Origin: Alexandriicola marinus
Lineage (GTDB): Bacteria > Pseudomonadota > Alphaproteobacteria > Rhodobacterales > Rhodobacteraceae
Direction of reading: 5' to 3'
Length of the DNA: 64,000 nt
Assembly: GCF_004000435.1 (NCBI RefSeq)
Contig: NZ_RBVZ01000001.1
Location: forward strand, 744,001 to 808,000
Below are positions 1 to 9,729 of this stretch, one piece after another. A program made the translations under genes and the position numbers. The notes below the pieces were generated by a model. It saw nothing but the letters and a program-made list of their open reading frames with translations, ran no database searches and was not told the DNA's origin. Every line of letters begins with the position of its first letter. Position 1 is the first letter of the stretch.

Positions 1-314
1 AGCGCATCACCTTCCACGATCTCGAGGCGGCCGGGATAGGCCGCAGCGATCTGTTCGAGCGCCGGAATGCAGCGGCGATCCTTTTCGATAGCCAGAACCT
101 TGCGCGCCCCTTCGGCCAGCAGACCGCGGGTCAGGCCGCCCGGTCCGGGACCGATCTCCAGCACGTCGCATTGGCTCAGATCGCCGGCCGATCTGGCAAT
201 GCGGGCCGTCAGGTTCAGGTCCAGCAGGAAGTTCTGGCCCAACGCCTTGCGGGCCGAAAGCCCGTGCTCGGCGATGACCGCGCGCAGAGGGGGAAGATTG
301 TCGATCGCGCTCAT
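1..314 (-). CDS. rsmA: 16S rRNA dimethyladenosine transferase RsmA (KsgA), 5' part only
   Basis: Dimethylates two adjacent adenosines near the 3' end of 16S rRNA using S-adenosylmethionine during small-subunit maturation. The visible N-terminal ~104 residues contain the family motif GQNFLLD (about residue 27) and the SAM-binding motif [12 protein letters not shown] (about 53-64), followed by the acidic AIEKDRR strand end. The ATG at 314 overlaps the pdxA stop (ATGA), so the two are translationally coupled as the last genes of the lptF-lptG-lptD-surA-pdxA-rsmA operon, the same order as in many Proteobacteria. The gene leaves the window at the left edge, so its C-terminal half is not seen. Confidence 0.95.
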   Translation of the reverse strand, partial: MSAIDNLPPLRAVIAEHGLSARKALGQNFLLDLNLTARIARSAGDLSQCDVLEIGPGPGGLTRGLLAEGARKVLAIEKDRRCIPALEQIAAAYPGRLEIVEGDA

Positions 315-1279
315 GCCCGGGCCCGCGCGGCGCCCATCCGGGCCGCCATCCGGATCGCCGCGATCATCGAGGTCGGATCGGCCAGCCCCTTGCCCGCGAT
401 GTCGAAGGCGGTGCCGTGATCGGGTGAGGTGCGCACGAAGGGCAGGCCCAATGTCACGTTGACGCCGCCCGCGAAATCGATGGTCTTGATCGGGATCAGC
501 GCCTGGTCGTGATACATGGCGATGGCCGCGTCATAGCCCGCCCGCGCGCCTGCGTGAAACATCGTGTCGGCCGACAGCGGACCGATCAGGTCGAGCCCGT
601 CCCGCCTGAGCGCCTCGAGCACGGGTGTGATCATCTCGATCTCCTCCCGGCCCATCTTGCCGTCTTCGCCCGCATGGGGGTTGAGGCCCGCGATGGCGAT
701 GCGGGGCGCGGCGATGCCGAAATCCCGGCGCAGGGCGGCATCTGTCACGCGGATTGTTCGGGCAAGGCCCTCCGCGGTCAGTTGGCGGGGCACCTCGGAC
801 AGGGGGATGTGGATGGTCGCGGGCACCACGCGCAGCGCGTCGCAGGCCAGCATCATGACCACATGGGCCCCGCCCGCCAGCGCGGCAAGGTATTCGGTAT
901 GGCCGGGATAGGGGAAATCCGCCCCGTCGATCAGTGCGGCCTTGTGGATGGGTGCGGTGCAGAGCGCCTGTGCGTCTCCTGCGCGGACGATCGTCACGGC
1001 GTCGGCAATGGCGTCGATCACGCCCTGCGCATGGGTGGGATCGGGCTTGCCCGGCATGGCCGGGCTGCCGAAATCGCGCGCCAGAACGGGCAGAGCACGG
1101 CGCGAGATGGCGGCGGCGTCCGACGCATGGTCCACCGCCTGCCAGTCTGCCCCCTCGGGCAGGTGTCGCGGATCCCCGATCCAGACAAGATCGATGTCAT
1201 CGCGCAGTGACTGCCAGGCCCTGTAGGCGATCTCCGGCCCGATCCCGGCCGGTTCCCCGCAGGTCAGGACAATGGTCAT
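311..1279 (-). CDS. pdxA: 4-hydroxythreonine-4-phosphate dehydrogenase PdxA
   Basis: Oxidises 4-phosphooxy-threonine in the DXP-dependent pathway to pyridoxal phosphate; cytosolic, metal- and NAD-dependent. The 322 residues are the usual family length. Signature stretches are visible: PGHTEYLA (about 123), [11 protein letters not shown] (about 200), [14 protein letters not shown] (about 257, with the metal-binding His) and [17 protein letters not shown] (about 285). The start is 6 bases after the surA stop and the end overlaps the rsmA start, so it is an internal operon gene. A B6 enzyme between a periplasmic chaperone and an rRNA methylase is the classical surA-pdxA-rsmA arrangement. Confidence 0.96.
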   Translation of the reverse strand: MTIVLTCGEPAGIGPEIAYRAWQSLRDDIDLVWIGDPRHLPEGADWQAVDHASDAAAISRRALPVLARDFGSPAMPGKPDPTHAQGVIDAIADAVTIVRAGDAQALCTAPIHKAALIDGADFPYPGHTEYLAALAGGAHVVMMLACDALRVVPATIHIPLSEVPRQLTAEGLARTIRVTDAALRRDFGIAAPRIAIAGLNPHAGEDGKMGREEIEMITPVLEALRRDGLDLIGPLSADTMFHAGARAGYDAAIAMYHDQALIPIKTIDFAGGVNVTLGLPFVRTSPDHGTAFDIAGKGLADPTSMIAAIRMAARMGAARARA

Positions 1280-1285
1280 CGCGGT

Positions 1286-2518
1286 TCAATACCGGACGAT
1301 CGTGGCCGCGGCCCGTTCATCGGCAAGAAGCGCATCGGCGAAACCGGCCAGCTGCTGGCTGACCAGCTGGGTGCGGATCGTTTCCCGGTCGATCTCTTCG
1401 CCGCCCGCGGGTATCCGGTCGCAGAGCATCAAAAAGACGAGTGTCTGTCCGTCTGCCCGCGTAAGCGCGGTCGACACCTCGCCGCGATCCAGCTTGGCCA
1501 GTTCGAGCGCCACGTCCTGGGGGATCTCCGACAGCGGGAGCGTGTCACGGTCCAGAACCTCGGGCGACTGGTCCTGCGCGACGCCGTAGAGGTCGTCACA
1601 ATGATCGACACGGTTCCGCACCGCTTCGGCCGCACGCAGACCGGCTTCGCTGCGTCCGCCTGCGATGTAATAGGCCGCGTATTCCAGCGCGGCGGGCGGT
1701 TCGGCCGCGCGGCTGACCTCGCGAATGCCACGCAGCTGGAACAGCGCGATGCCATTCGGGATGGCGATGGGCGCGGTCACCTCGCCGGTGCCGAGGCCAA
1801 GGATGAGTTGCCGCAGACTGGCCGGGAAATTGTTCACCGGGACCCAGTCGAGCCGCCCGCCATCCTCGCGCGAGGGCAGGGCCGACACGCGCCGCGCCTC
1901 TGCGGAAAAGGCGGCGGTCGAGGTGAGCCGAGAAATCCGTTCCGCCGTCACGCGCGCCTCAGCAGCCTCGGGCGGAGGGGCCGGGATGATGATCTCGGAC
2001 AAGAGCACTTCGATTTCCGTTGCGCCGCCGGCTTGCCGGTCAATCGCTGCGCTGACCTCTGCGTCCGAGATATCGACCCGGTCCTGAAACCGCAGGCGAA
2101 CAAAGTCCCGCCAGCTGATCCCGACCACGACATAATCGCGCAGGGTTTCTTCGGCGACACCCTCCTGCGCCAGTGTTTGCAGGAATTCTTCGAGCGACAG
2201 GTTCGTGCGCGCCGCAAAATCCCGCATCGCGGTCTCGATGCCTTCGTCGCTCAGCCGCAGGCCGGCGCGTTCCAGAATCGCGGTCTTGAGACGGTCCTCG
2301 ATCAGCTGTTCGAGCGCGATCTCGCCCAGATCGCCCTGCGTGCCAAAGGCCTCCAGCAGGCGCATTCTCTGATCGAGTTCCCAGCCCGATACCGCGCGGT
2401 CATTGACCGTGATGATCGGTGAAAACAGCCCCTGCGCAGGCAGCTGCCCCGGTAGCGCTGCAAGGGCCAGAAAAAGCGAGAGGCCCAGCTGCAAGACGGG
2501 CAAACGGAGAAGGCGCAT
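1286..2518 (-). CDS. surA: periplasmic peptidyl-prolyl isomerase / OMP chaperone SurA
   Basis: Periplasmic chaperone that escorts unfolded outer-membrane proteins such as LptD to the BAM complex. I place the start at the ATG at 2518, giving 410 aa that begin with a clear Sec signal (MRLLRLP, a hydrophobic Leu/Ala core, then an A-Q-G cleavage region). The longer upstream in-frame reading covers the end of lptD and is not used. An N-terminal SurA helical domain (about 35-160) precedes one parvulin-like domain (about 170-275) with the pattern SREDGGRLDWVPVNNFP. The C-terminal helix-rich part has only weak parvulin character. It sits directly downstream of lptD, its main client. Confidence 0.9.
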   Translation of the reverse strand: MRLLRLPVLQLGLSLFLALAALPGQLPAQGLFSPIITVNDRAVSGWELDQRMRLLEAFGTQGDLGEIALEQLIEDRLKTAILERAGLRLSDEGIETAMRDFAARTNLSLEEFLQTLAQEGVAEETLRDYVVVGISWRDFVRLRFQDRVDISDAEVSAAIDRQAGGATEIEVLLSEIIIPAPPPEAAEARVTAERISRLTSTAAFSAEARRVSALPSREDGGRLDWVPVNNFPASLRQLILGLGTGEVTAPIAIPNGIALFQLRGIREVSRAAEPPAALEYAAYYIAGGRSEAGLRAAEAVRNRVDHCDDLYGVAQDQSPEVLDRDTLPLSEIPQDVALELAKLDRGEVSTALTRADGQTLVFLMLCDRIPAGGEEIDRETIRTQLVSQQLAGFADALLADERAAATIVRY

Positions 2519-2574
2519 AGGCCGGTTTCCTTCACATCTGGCGACTTGCCGTCCCGGCGGCCGCTCTTGGTTCC

Positions 2575-4705
2575 TCATGGCCCGCCATTGCCTTGGCAAT
2601 GTCCTGCGGGCCCGGCATTCGAACGTCCCGCCGAAAAGCCTGTCAGGTTGACCGAGAGGCCGAATTCCGTCGCTGGTTCGACTGTTTCGATAATGGTGTA
2701 GCGGCGGGATACCGAAAGGTCCACCGTGACGCATTCGTTGCGATATCCCACGCCGAAACCCGCCCGCGCCAGCTCGTCGGCCGAGACGTCGTAGCGGCCC
2801 TCGGCACTGACCGACCAGTTCGGGGTCAGCTGGAAGCCCACGTCTGCGGACCATTCCGAAGCGACCTCGTCACGTTCGCGTGTGGGATCAGCGGGCAGCC
2901 AGACATAGCCCGCCGACAGATCGATCCGGTCATTGCGCCAGGAGATGAGGGCCTCGGTCTTGTTGAATTCGAAAGAATTGTCGAACAGCGATCTTGCGTC
3001 GATGCCGAAGCCTCCGGGCGCGTCGATTTTCGCCGAGACAAGCCAGTCCGAGAACGGTTCCGCCTGACCCGAGGCGCGTGAATAATCGGGCTGGGCGCGG
3101 GATTGATAGATGCGCCCGAATGTCAGGCTTTGATAGCCGCCTGCGGGGCCCGTCCTGCTCATCTGAAGACCCGCGCTTGCACGAAGGCCGCGTTCGCGGG
3201 CATCGTCGCCCGGAAACCGGCTCAGCGACCAGAGGTTGCCTTCGTCCAGTTCCGACAGGGTCGCATCCTCGTTGGGTGGCGCGAAGCCGTAGCTTTCGGA
3301 CCAGCCGATCCCCACGACGGGTTCGATGGTCAGAGCGGCGCGGTCTGTCCCCCCCCGGGCGCACGAGCGGCCAGCGCAGCGTCACGGCGGCCGCGGGCCC
3401 CGCGCGCCAGCCCTGTCCCGCCTCGGGGTCGTCTTCGACGTTGTAGTAATCCAGCCGCAGCTCTGCCTCGGCATCGACGATCAGGCCCGCGGGCGCGATC
3501 CAGCTGTCTTGCCAGCCCAGTTCGGCGCCGAGACGGGCCACGTCCCGGCTGTCATCGGCCTGCGCCCCGATACTGCGCAGGGTGGCGTCGCCGCTCACCC
3601 CCCAGTTGAGCCTGCCCCCCAAAAGCCGCGTGTCGATCGTCTCCTCATAGGCAAAGCCAAGAACGATCGGGGGGAGCGAGGCGTCAGGTTCATCGAGCCG
3701 GAGACTTTCGTAGAGCGTGCCGCGTGCCTGAAAGAGGCTCGTGTCGCCCACCCGGAGGAGCGACAGTCTGTTGGCGAGCCTGTCACGGTCGTCATAGCCA
3801 TAATCCCGGAGATAGAACGGGTCGGACACGGATTCACCGGAAAACCGAAGCTCGATCCCCGCGCCGATATCGAAAATGGCGTTTGAAAACAGGTACCAGC
3901 GCCATTCGTCGGGGCGGATCGAATCGCGGCTGATGGCGCCGTCGATCCGGAGCCCGCCCTCGAGAAAGGCCTGCCTGTAGCGGGCCTCGAGGGTCCGGGT
4001 CTCGGATGACACGAAGGGGGCGACCAACAGGTCGCGATTTTCACCCAGCGTTATGAAATAGGGAACCCGGAGGCCAAAGCCCAAAAGGTCGGACGAGCGG
4101 ATTTGCGGGATCAGCAGGCCCGTCGAGCGCGGGTTGCTCGGATCCGGGAGCCGCATGCGCGGGACCCAGAGGATCGGAACTCCGCGCACCCGCAAGGTGG
4201 CATTCTCGAAATAGAGCTGTCGTGCCTCGGTGTCGTGCAGCAAGCTGTCGGCCCGGATTTCCCAAAGCGGCGCGCGGCCGGGGCACACCTGACACGAGCT
4301 TGCAACGGCCCGCGTCAGCGCGGAATAGCGGCCATTGTCGATCCGGGCGATCTGATTGGCGGCCAGCTGCAATTGCTGATCGAGAACGATGCGCGCGCCT
4401 CTCAGAAGCCCGTTTTCGAACGACGGGTCCAGTTCGGCACGCTCGGCGGTGATGATCTGGCCATCGGGGCTGCGCAGAAAGATCGGCCCCTCGATCACAA
4501 GCCTGTCGGAGCCGGGATCATAGACGATCTGCGCCGCCGACAAAGTGCTGCCGTCATAGAAGGCCTGAACGTTGCCCTGCGCCACAAGCCGTCCCGAACC
4601 GTCGAGCGTCACCGTATCGGCCACGAGGCTTGCCGTGCCCTGAGCCCAGAGGATCATGGGCCACAGCGCGACAACGAGGGCCGCGATCAGGCGCCGGAGG
4701 ATCAT
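2575..4705 (-). CDS. lptD: LPS-assembly protein LptD, interrupted by a frameshift at a homopolymer
   Basis: Outer-membrane beta-barrel that inserts LPS into the outer leaflet together with LptE. The start at 4705 gives a signal peptide (MILRRLIAALVV ... WAQ) and an OstA/LptA-like periplasmic domain (about 25-140), with two Cys in the SSCQVCPG region. The barrel follows. Reading in the first frame is good until about 3357. There a run of eight C on the plus strand (3349-3356) shifts it, and the rest of the barrel continues in the next frame (from TDRAALTIEPVVGIGW) to the TGA at 2575. Deleting one base from the run restores one continuous protein of about 710 aa. Either a sequencing or assembly error or a real slippage mutation; lptD is normally essential, so I favour error or correction. 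The start overlaps the lptG stop (ATGA). Confidence 0.9.
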
Positions 4706-5796
4706 CCGTCCTCCAGGTGCAGGATCAGCCCTGCGGCCAGCCCGATCGCCGCGAGCGGCGGTGCCCAGGCTGCAAGAAGGACGGGGATCTCACCGTTCTC
4801 GCCCAGGATCTGGGCGAAGTTCCTGAGGAAGTAGGTGCTGAAACTCAGAAGCACGGCCGTCAGGATATAGAGCCCGGTGCGCCCGCCTCGCTGATGGCGG
4901 AGGGTGAAGGCCGCGCCGATCAGGACCATCGCCACCAGAAAGACCGGCAACGCCAGTTCCATGTTGAGAAAGACCTCGTGCCGCAGGGCCGAAAACCCGG
5001 CCTCGTTCAGCCGGTCGATAAAGGCGGGCAATTCCCAGATCGAGATCGAGGAGGGCGTGCCGAAGGAATTGCGGATCTCGTCGGCGGTCAGATCGGATGG
5101 CAATGTCAGGCTGGGGTGCGCGCGGGCCTCGGCCTCCGGGTTTGGCGCGCCCGCAAGCGGCCACAACTTGGCGCCTGTCAATTGCCATGCGCCCCGCGTC
5201 AGAACGGCCGCATCGGCATCGATCCGACGCTGAAGCGACCCGTCGGCCCCGAAACTCAGAAACATCGCATCCGACAGTTCCGTGCCGTCAAGATTGGCGC
5301 CGGCTGCGTGGATCACGGTCTGGCCAAGCGCATTGCCCTGCCTGAGCCAGAGCCCGTCGCCGGCCAGCGCCAGCACGCTTTCCTCGCCCGTGATCTCGCC
5401 GATCCGGGTCTCGTAGGCCCGGGAGGTCGCGGCAACCAGCGGGTTGAACATGGCGACCCCAAGCCCGCCCACCAGCAGCGTCACCAGAACCGGCGGCACA
5501 AGCGCCACGACCGCCGAACGGCCGGCCGCCCGGACGACGACCATCTCGGAGGTACGGGCGAGTCCAAGGAAATGCGACAGGGTCGCAAGAATGAACACGA
5601 GCGGCAGGATCCGGTAGAGCGCTTGCGGCAGGTTCAGCAGGCTCAGCGATATCAGCGCGCCCGCCCCCTCCAGCGTGTCACCGTGCCGCCGGGCCTGTTC
5701 GACCAGGTCGATCAGGAGCGTCAGGACAAGGAAAATGGCCAGCACCCCGAGAAGGGAGCGCAGAAACCGCCGGGCCATGTAGAAATGCAGGGTCAT
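4702..5796 (-). CDS. lptG: LPS export ABC transporter permease LptG
   Basis: Inner-membrane permease of the LptB2FG transporter that extracts LPS for transfer to LptC/LptA. The ATG at 5796 gives MTLHFYMARRF and 364 aa. The layout is typical: an N-terminal TM pair (LLGVLAIFLVLTLLIDLV), a coupling stretch near LGLARTSEMVVVRAAGRS (about 90-105), a large periplasmic beta-jellyroll (about 130-265) and three C-terminal TM helices ending in HLEDG. It overlaps lptF by ATGA at its start and lptD by ATGA at its end, so the three are translationally coupled. The N-terminal extension in the same frame to 5907 only overlaps lptF and is rejected. Confidence 0.95.
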   Translation of the reverse strand: MTLHFYMARRFLRSLLGVLAIFLVLTLLIDLVEQARRHGDTLEGAGALISLSLLNLPQALYRILPLVFILATLSHFLGLARTSEMVVVRAAGRSAVVALVPPVLVTLLVGGLGVAMFNPLVAATSRAYETRIGEITGEESVLALAGDGLWLRQGNALGQTVIHAAGANLDGTELSDAMFLSFGADGSLQRRIDADAAVLTRGAWQLTGAKLWPLAGAPNPEAEARAHPSLTLPSDLTADEIRNSFGTPSSISIWELPAFIDRLNEAGFSALRHEVFLNMELALPVFLVAMVLIGAAFTLRHQRGGRTGLYILTAVLLSFSTYFLRNFAQILGENGEIPVLLAAWAPPLAAIGLAAGLILHLEDG

Positions 5797-6920
5797 GCCG
5801 TGGCCCTTCTGAGGGCGCGGCGCAGGAACCGGGGACGCATCGACCAGACCACAAGCCCCGTCACGAAGACCGCACCGGTGAGCGACGGCACATAGGCCAG
5901 CGGCCATAGGCCCGGCTGCGTCGCCAGCTGGGCGGCGGCCGCGCTTTCCATGCCTTTGACGATGATCACCAGAAGGATCGCACCGATGATCTGGCGCCAG
6001 ACGCCAAACCGGCTGAACTGCCCGACAAGAAGAGCGGCAAAGCCGATCAGCGCACCGATCACCGGCAAGAGGCTTTGCGCCACGCGTTCATGCGCCTCGG
6101 CGAACAGCCGCTCGGCGGACCGGCCGGTCTCGGTCGCGAGCGCCTCGGTCGGGCGCAGCAATTCCAGCGTGGGCACTTCGCGCGATTGTCGGCGGGTGGT
6201 GTCGGGCAGACGCATGATCGTGCCGATGTCGTAGGACAGCTCGCCGAATGCCGTGGTCGAGAGGCGCGATGTCTCGGCATTCAACGACTGGATCATACCG
6301 TCGATCATCACCAGCTGTGGTCCGGTATCGGTCCGGATCAGGTAGGCGCTGCTTGCGGTGAAAATCTGTTCCCCGCCCGAGCCGCGATTGTCCGACAGGA
6401 AGATGTTGCGCAACTCGCCCGCATCCGTGATCTCGCGCACATAGAAGGTGACGCCATCGGTGGGCGACAGGAACTGTCCGTCCTGAAGCAGCCGCGCGGT
6501 CGCGTTCTGCGCGATCTCGGCGCGCTGCCGGTCAAGCTCGGTCGCGGCGGCCGGGACAAGCACATGCACGAGCGCCGACATCAGCACGCCGACGATCAGG
6601 CCGAAGACCAGGACCGGGCGCGCCATCCTGAAGGACGAGGTGCCCGTTGCCCGCAGCACGATCAATTCGCTGTCCGAGGTCATGCGGTTGGCCACATAGA
6701 CCCCCGCCGCAAAGGCCGCGATCGGCAGGACGATGCTGATCAGGCTGGGAAGCGCGAGCGCTGAGAACAGAAGGAAGGTCGCCATCGACTGGCCGTCGCC
6801 GATCAGCTGATCAAAGAGGATGACCGCGCGGTTGACCCAATAGACAAGGATCAGGACGAGAGAGAAAAAGCCGAACGCCACCAGAAGCTGCGCCAGGAAA
6901 TACCGGTCGATGCGCGACAC
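5793..6920 (-). CDS. lptF: LPS export ABC transporter permease LptF
   Basis: Partner permease of LptG in the LPS extraction complex. The 375 residues begin MSRIDRYFLAQLLVAF, with paired N-terminal TM helices, the coupling segment MTSDSELIVLRATGTSS (about 80-96), a periplasmic jellyroll domain (about 125-255) and C-terminal TMs. First gene of the six-gene minus-strand operon. The 123-base gap to divergent holC should contain its promoter, but I see no convincing -35/-10 pair. In several Proteobacteria pepA lies next to lptF and holC; it is absent here. Confidence 0.95.
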   Translation of the reverse strand: MSRIDRYFLAQLLVAFGFFSLVLILVYWVNRAVILFDQLIGDGQSMATFLLFSALALPSLISIVLPIAAFAAGVYVANRMTSDSELIVLRATGTSSFRMARPVLVFGLIVGVLMSALVHVLVPAAATELDRQRAEIAQNATARLLQDGQFLSPTDGVTFYVREITDAGELRNIFLSDNRGSGGEQIFTASSAYLIRTDTGPQLVMIDGMIQSLNAETSRLSTTAFGELSYDIGTIMRLPDTTRRQSREVPTLELLRPTEALATETGRSAERLFAEAHERVAQSLLPVIGALIGFAALLVGQFSRFGVWRQIIGAILLVIIVKGMESAAAAQLATQPGLWPLAYVPSLTGAVFVTGLVVWSMRPRFLRRALRRATA

Positions 6921-7043
6921 TCTGCCGTCCTCTTACTGGGCGCCGAAACCTGCCCGAGCCTATCCCATCGCGACAGGGGATTGAACCGCAATCTGGCCAA
7001 GCGGCGCGTGGCGCGCTAGGCCAATGCCAAAGGAGGGCAGTTC

Positions 7044-7511
7044 ATGGGTGCGGCCTATTTCTATCATCTGACGGAACAGCCGTTGGAGGCGACGCTGCCG
7101 GCCCTGATCGGCAAGGCGCGCGCGGCGGGCTGGATGGTCGAGGTCCGGGGCAGGGAGGCCGGGCTGCTCGACCGTCTCGACGAACACCTGTGGACGGGGA
7201 TCGACGACATGTTCCTGCCGCATAGCCGCGCAGGCGGCCCCTATGATGCGCTTCAACCCGTTCTCCTGTGCGTCGAAGGCCAGGTGGCCGCAAATACGCC
7301 GGCCTGTCTCATGGCCGTGGGCGGCGCAGGGGTCACGCCCGGTGAATGCGCCGCGCTCGAGCGGGTGTGCATCCTCTTCGACGGGCATGACCCGGAGGCC
7401 GTGCAGCAGGCGCGCAGCCAATGGCGCGACCTGACCGGCGCGGGTGTGGTCGCGCAATACTGGGCGCAAGAGGGTGGCCGCTGGATGAAAAATGCGGAAT
7501 CGGGCGGCTGA
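7044..7511 (+). CDS. holC: DNA polymerase III subunit chi HolC
   Basis: Accessory clamp-loader subunit that links the replisome to single-strand-binding protein. The 155 residues begin MGAAYFYHL, which matches the HolC N-terminus, and include the conserved basic/aromatic core around AGWMVEVRG, the D-x-LWTG stretch (DEHLWTG, about 47) and the C-terminal ARSQWRDLTGAG and YWAQEGGRW segments. A strong ribosome-binding site AAAGGAGG lies 8 bases before the ATG. It is monocistronic and divergent from lptF. Confidence 0.92.
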   Translation: MGAAYFYHLTEQPLEATLPALIGKARAAGWMVEVRGREAGLLDRLDEHLWTGIDDMFLPHSRAGGPYDALQPVLLCVEGQVAANTPACLMAVGGAGVTPGECAALERVCILFDGHDPEAVQQARSQWRDLTGAGVVAQYWAQEGGRWMKNAESGG

Positions 7512-7519
7512 AACGCGGA

Positions 7520-8098
7520 TCAGGGCGTCAGGATCAGGCGCCCCTCGACGATCTCGATCCGGGCCATGCGGCTGAGATAGGTCATCCCCAGAAGCGACTG
7601 GAACAGATCGCCCTCGTTCACCACGGCCCGCACCCCCTGTTCGGACCAGCCGCCGAGGCGGACCTCGTCCAGCCAGACATTGGCGGTGCCAACCGGACCG
7701 TTGGCCGTCAGTGCGCGGCCCACGTAGGCGAGCGTTGCGGGATCGATACCGACCCGCCGGGCGTCATCCTGCGTGAGAACGATCTGGCTCGCCCCGGTGT
7801 CGACCACGAAATCGATGGGCGTGCCGTTCACCTCGAGCGTCAGGTGGTAATGGCCGTCGCGGCCCACCGGCACCTCGATCCGACCATCGGTGAGCACCGC
7901 CTGCGTGGGCGTCACGTCGCGCCGGATGTCGGACCACAGGCCCGCCGCCGCGATCACGCCCAGAAAGATCAGGACCCAGACGATCGCCTGTTGCGTCACC
8001 TTGCCCAGCGACTCGCGGTTGGCGGCAAAGAACCATCCCGCCACCGCCGCGCCGAGAAGGCCGAGATAGGCCAGTTGTGCTATGTTGTCTCCGCTCAT
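7520..8098 (-). CDS. membrane-anchored retropepsin-like aspartic protease (TIGR02281 type)
   Basis: Predicted single-chain retroviral-type aspartyl protease of the alphaproteobacterial TIGR02281 family; its natural substrate is not known to me. The ATG at 8098 gives 192 aa with two N-terminal hydrophobic segments (about 8-25 and 40-60) and a periplasmic or cytosolic domain carrying the catalytic motif FVVDTGASQIVLT (about 105). Only one D-T-G is present, so it must act as a dimer, as this family does. It is convergent with holC 8 bases away. An in-frame upstream start at 8125 would add nine residues and is less likely. Confidence 0.85.
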   Translation of the reverse strand: MSGDNIAQLAYLGLLGAAVAGWFFAANRESLGKVTQQAIVWVLIFLGVIAAAGLWSDIRRDVTPTQAVLTDGRIEVPVGRDGHYHLTLEVNGTPIDFVVDTGASQIVLTQDDARRVGIDPATLAYVGRALTANGPVGTANVWLDEVRLGGWSEQGVRAVVNEGDLFQSLLGMTYLSRMARIEIVEGRLILTP

Positions 8099-8114
8099 GA
8101 CCCCGATATAGGGA

Positions 8115-8738
8115 TCAGACGCCAAAGCCGGAAGAGCGCAGCCCGTCGATGATGAACTGAACCGCCAGCGCGGCCAGCAGCATCCCCAGAACCCGGGTCA
8201 CCACGTTGATCCCCACTCGGCCAAGCGCCCGCGCGATCAGCCCCGCCGACAGGAAGGCCACCAGCACGATCAAGAGGATCGTCAGCACCACGCCGCCGAT
8301 CGCCGCCACCTCGGCCGGGCCCTCTGCCTCGCCGGTCAACAGAATCACGGTGGTGATCGCGCCGGGCCCGACGATCAGGGGCAGGGCGAGCGGGAAGACC
8401 GAAGGGTCGTGATCCGGCTCCGACCCGTCATCGGCATTGGATTGCCGCCGCGCCTGTCGCTTCTGGAACAGCATCTCGAGTGCCGTGAGGAACAACAGCA
8501 CGCCCCCCGCGACCCGGAACGCGGGCATCGAGATGCCGAGGAATGCCAGAACCGCCTCTCCGGCCAGCAGAAAAACGAGCATCAATCCCGCCGCCACCGC
8601 CACCGCCCGGACGCCCACCCGCCGGCGCTGCACAGGCGTCATATCCTGCGTGAGCGCGATGAAGATCGGCGTCAGCCCGATCGGATCGACGATCACGAAC
8701 AGCGCCGTGAAGGCAGGGATGAGGGTGACGAGATCCAT
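8115..8738 (-). CDS. MarC family integral membrane protein
   Basis: Polytopic inner-membrane protein of the MarC/UPF0056 group, annotated in databases as a putative small neutral amino-acid transporter but without a firm physiological role. I use the ATG at 8738 (MDLVTLIPAFTALFVIVDPIG), giving 207 aa. The hallmark VDPIGLTPIFIALT motif (about 16-30) and about six hydrophobic helices are visible, with a charged cytoplasmic loop QKRQARRQSNADDG in the middle. It lies 16 bases upstream of the protease gene on the same strand, so they may be cotranscribed. Confidence 0.85.
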   Translation of the reverse strand: MDLVTLIPAFTALFVIVDPIGLTPIFIALTQDMTPVQRRRVGVRAVAVAAGLMLVFLLAGEAVLAFLGISMPAFRVAGGVLLFLTALEMLFQKRQARRQSNADDGSEPDHDPSVFPLALPLIVGPGAITTVILLTGEAEGPAEVAAIGGVVLTILLIVLVAFLSAGLIARALGRVGINVVTRVLGMLLAALAVQFIIDGLRSSGFGV

Positions 8739-8949
8739 GGAGCCCGTGATGGACCGGGAAGGCGAGCGGAGCAAGGGGGGGCTGGCGCTCGCTGGGGCGG
8801 TCCCTGCGCGGAGCGGACGGTCGCTGAGACTTGCACAAAGGTCTTCCGGGCGGGCAAAGCTGCCGTTCTACGAACGTCGGCTTCCGCGAGGATGGGACAA
8901 AACTGCAATCTCCACGGAGCTATTTCATTCTTTGAGCTGGAGGTATTTT

Positions 8950-9729
8950 TCAAAACGGTGGGAAGTATTGCTTGCAGACCCCGGGCAAATTTTCGCGTAG
9001 CCCTCTCCTTGCTTCAAGATCGCGAAAAAGATCACTCCGCGCTTCTGCAAGCTCTTCAAATTCGGTTTCTAGTTTTGAGACTATTTCGCGACGCTCGTCC
9101 AAATCACTTTCGAGAAACGCTAGTCTCCTTTCAAGACTGGATTGGAGTGGTGGTTCTGGTGGATCACTTTCACAGTCTTGGATGGCGCTTCTTACATCGG
9201 AAAATTCGCCCGTCTGCTCGTTTATTTCACCAAGCAACTCGTCTAGTTCAAAAAATCTCTGGTTACGTTCCTCTATGGTTCTGTCTTGCGGCCAACGCCC
9301 TAGGCGGATATCCCGCCACTCTGTCCAGACTTCCAACTGTCTCGCTGTGAGGCGCTCGTATTCTTCCACTGATATTGGGAGTGATAGGCTCGAACAATAC
9401 TCTATCCGCTCGTGGTAGTTTCTGATTCTTTCGTCGAAGCGTATTGGCTCTTCTTGCAAACTGCGCTCGTGGTCACGTACCCAAGAGCGGTTAAGCTGTA
9501 AATCATTCTCCACTGCATCGGCCTGGCGATTGGTGGTCTGATATGCAGTCATCAATACTTCTGGGTTCCCGAGCTTCTCACTGTGAAGACCATTAATCAG
9601 TGCACATCCAGGGTAGGAAAGGGGCGCGCCCAAATGCTGAAATGGTGCAAAAAATGGGCCAACGAATATCGATAGAGCAGCGCCGGCCAGAGCTCCACCT
9701 ACCCAGACTATCCTCCGACGATACCACAT
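8950..9729 (-). CDS. hypothetical membrane-anchored coiled-coil protein in a lower-GC patch
   Basis: I do not recognise the family. From the ATG at 9729 the 259 residues have one N-terminal TM helix (about 5-25, WVGGALAGAALSIFVGPFF) followed by a charged, Glu-rich region with long helical heptad-like stretches (about 60-110 and 140-245) and few Gly/Pro. This suggests a short cytoplasmic tail and an extracytoplasmic coiled coil. A GTG at 9768 would add 13 residues; neither start has a good ribosome-binding site. Base composition and codon use are clearly less GC-rich than in the neighbours, and it sits beside a decayed gene duplication, so recent acquisition is likely. Confidence 0.6.
   Translation of the reverse strand: MWYRRRIVWVGGALAGAALSIFVGPFFAPFQHLGAPLSYPGCALINGLHSEKLGNPEVLMTAYQTTNRQADAVENDLQLNRSWVRDHERSLQEEPIRFDERIRNYHERIEYCSSLSLPISVEEYERLTARQLEVWTEWRDIRLGRWPQDRTIEERNQRFFELDELLGEINEQTGEFSDVRSAIQDCESDPPEPPLQSSLERRLAFLESDLDERREIVSKLETEFEELAEARSDLFRDLEARRGLRENLPGVCKQYFPPF

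Noticed and set aside
509-1210. Long open frame on the plus strand opposite pdxA
   Set aside because: Typical antisense shadow in GC-rich DNA: Arg/Gly/His-rich, no ribosome-binding site, and the minus-strand frame is a clear PdxA.
4630-5895. 421-codon plus-strand open frame opposite lptG
   Set aside because: Low-complexity Arg/Gln-rich composition and full overlap with the recognisable LptG gene; an antisense shadow.
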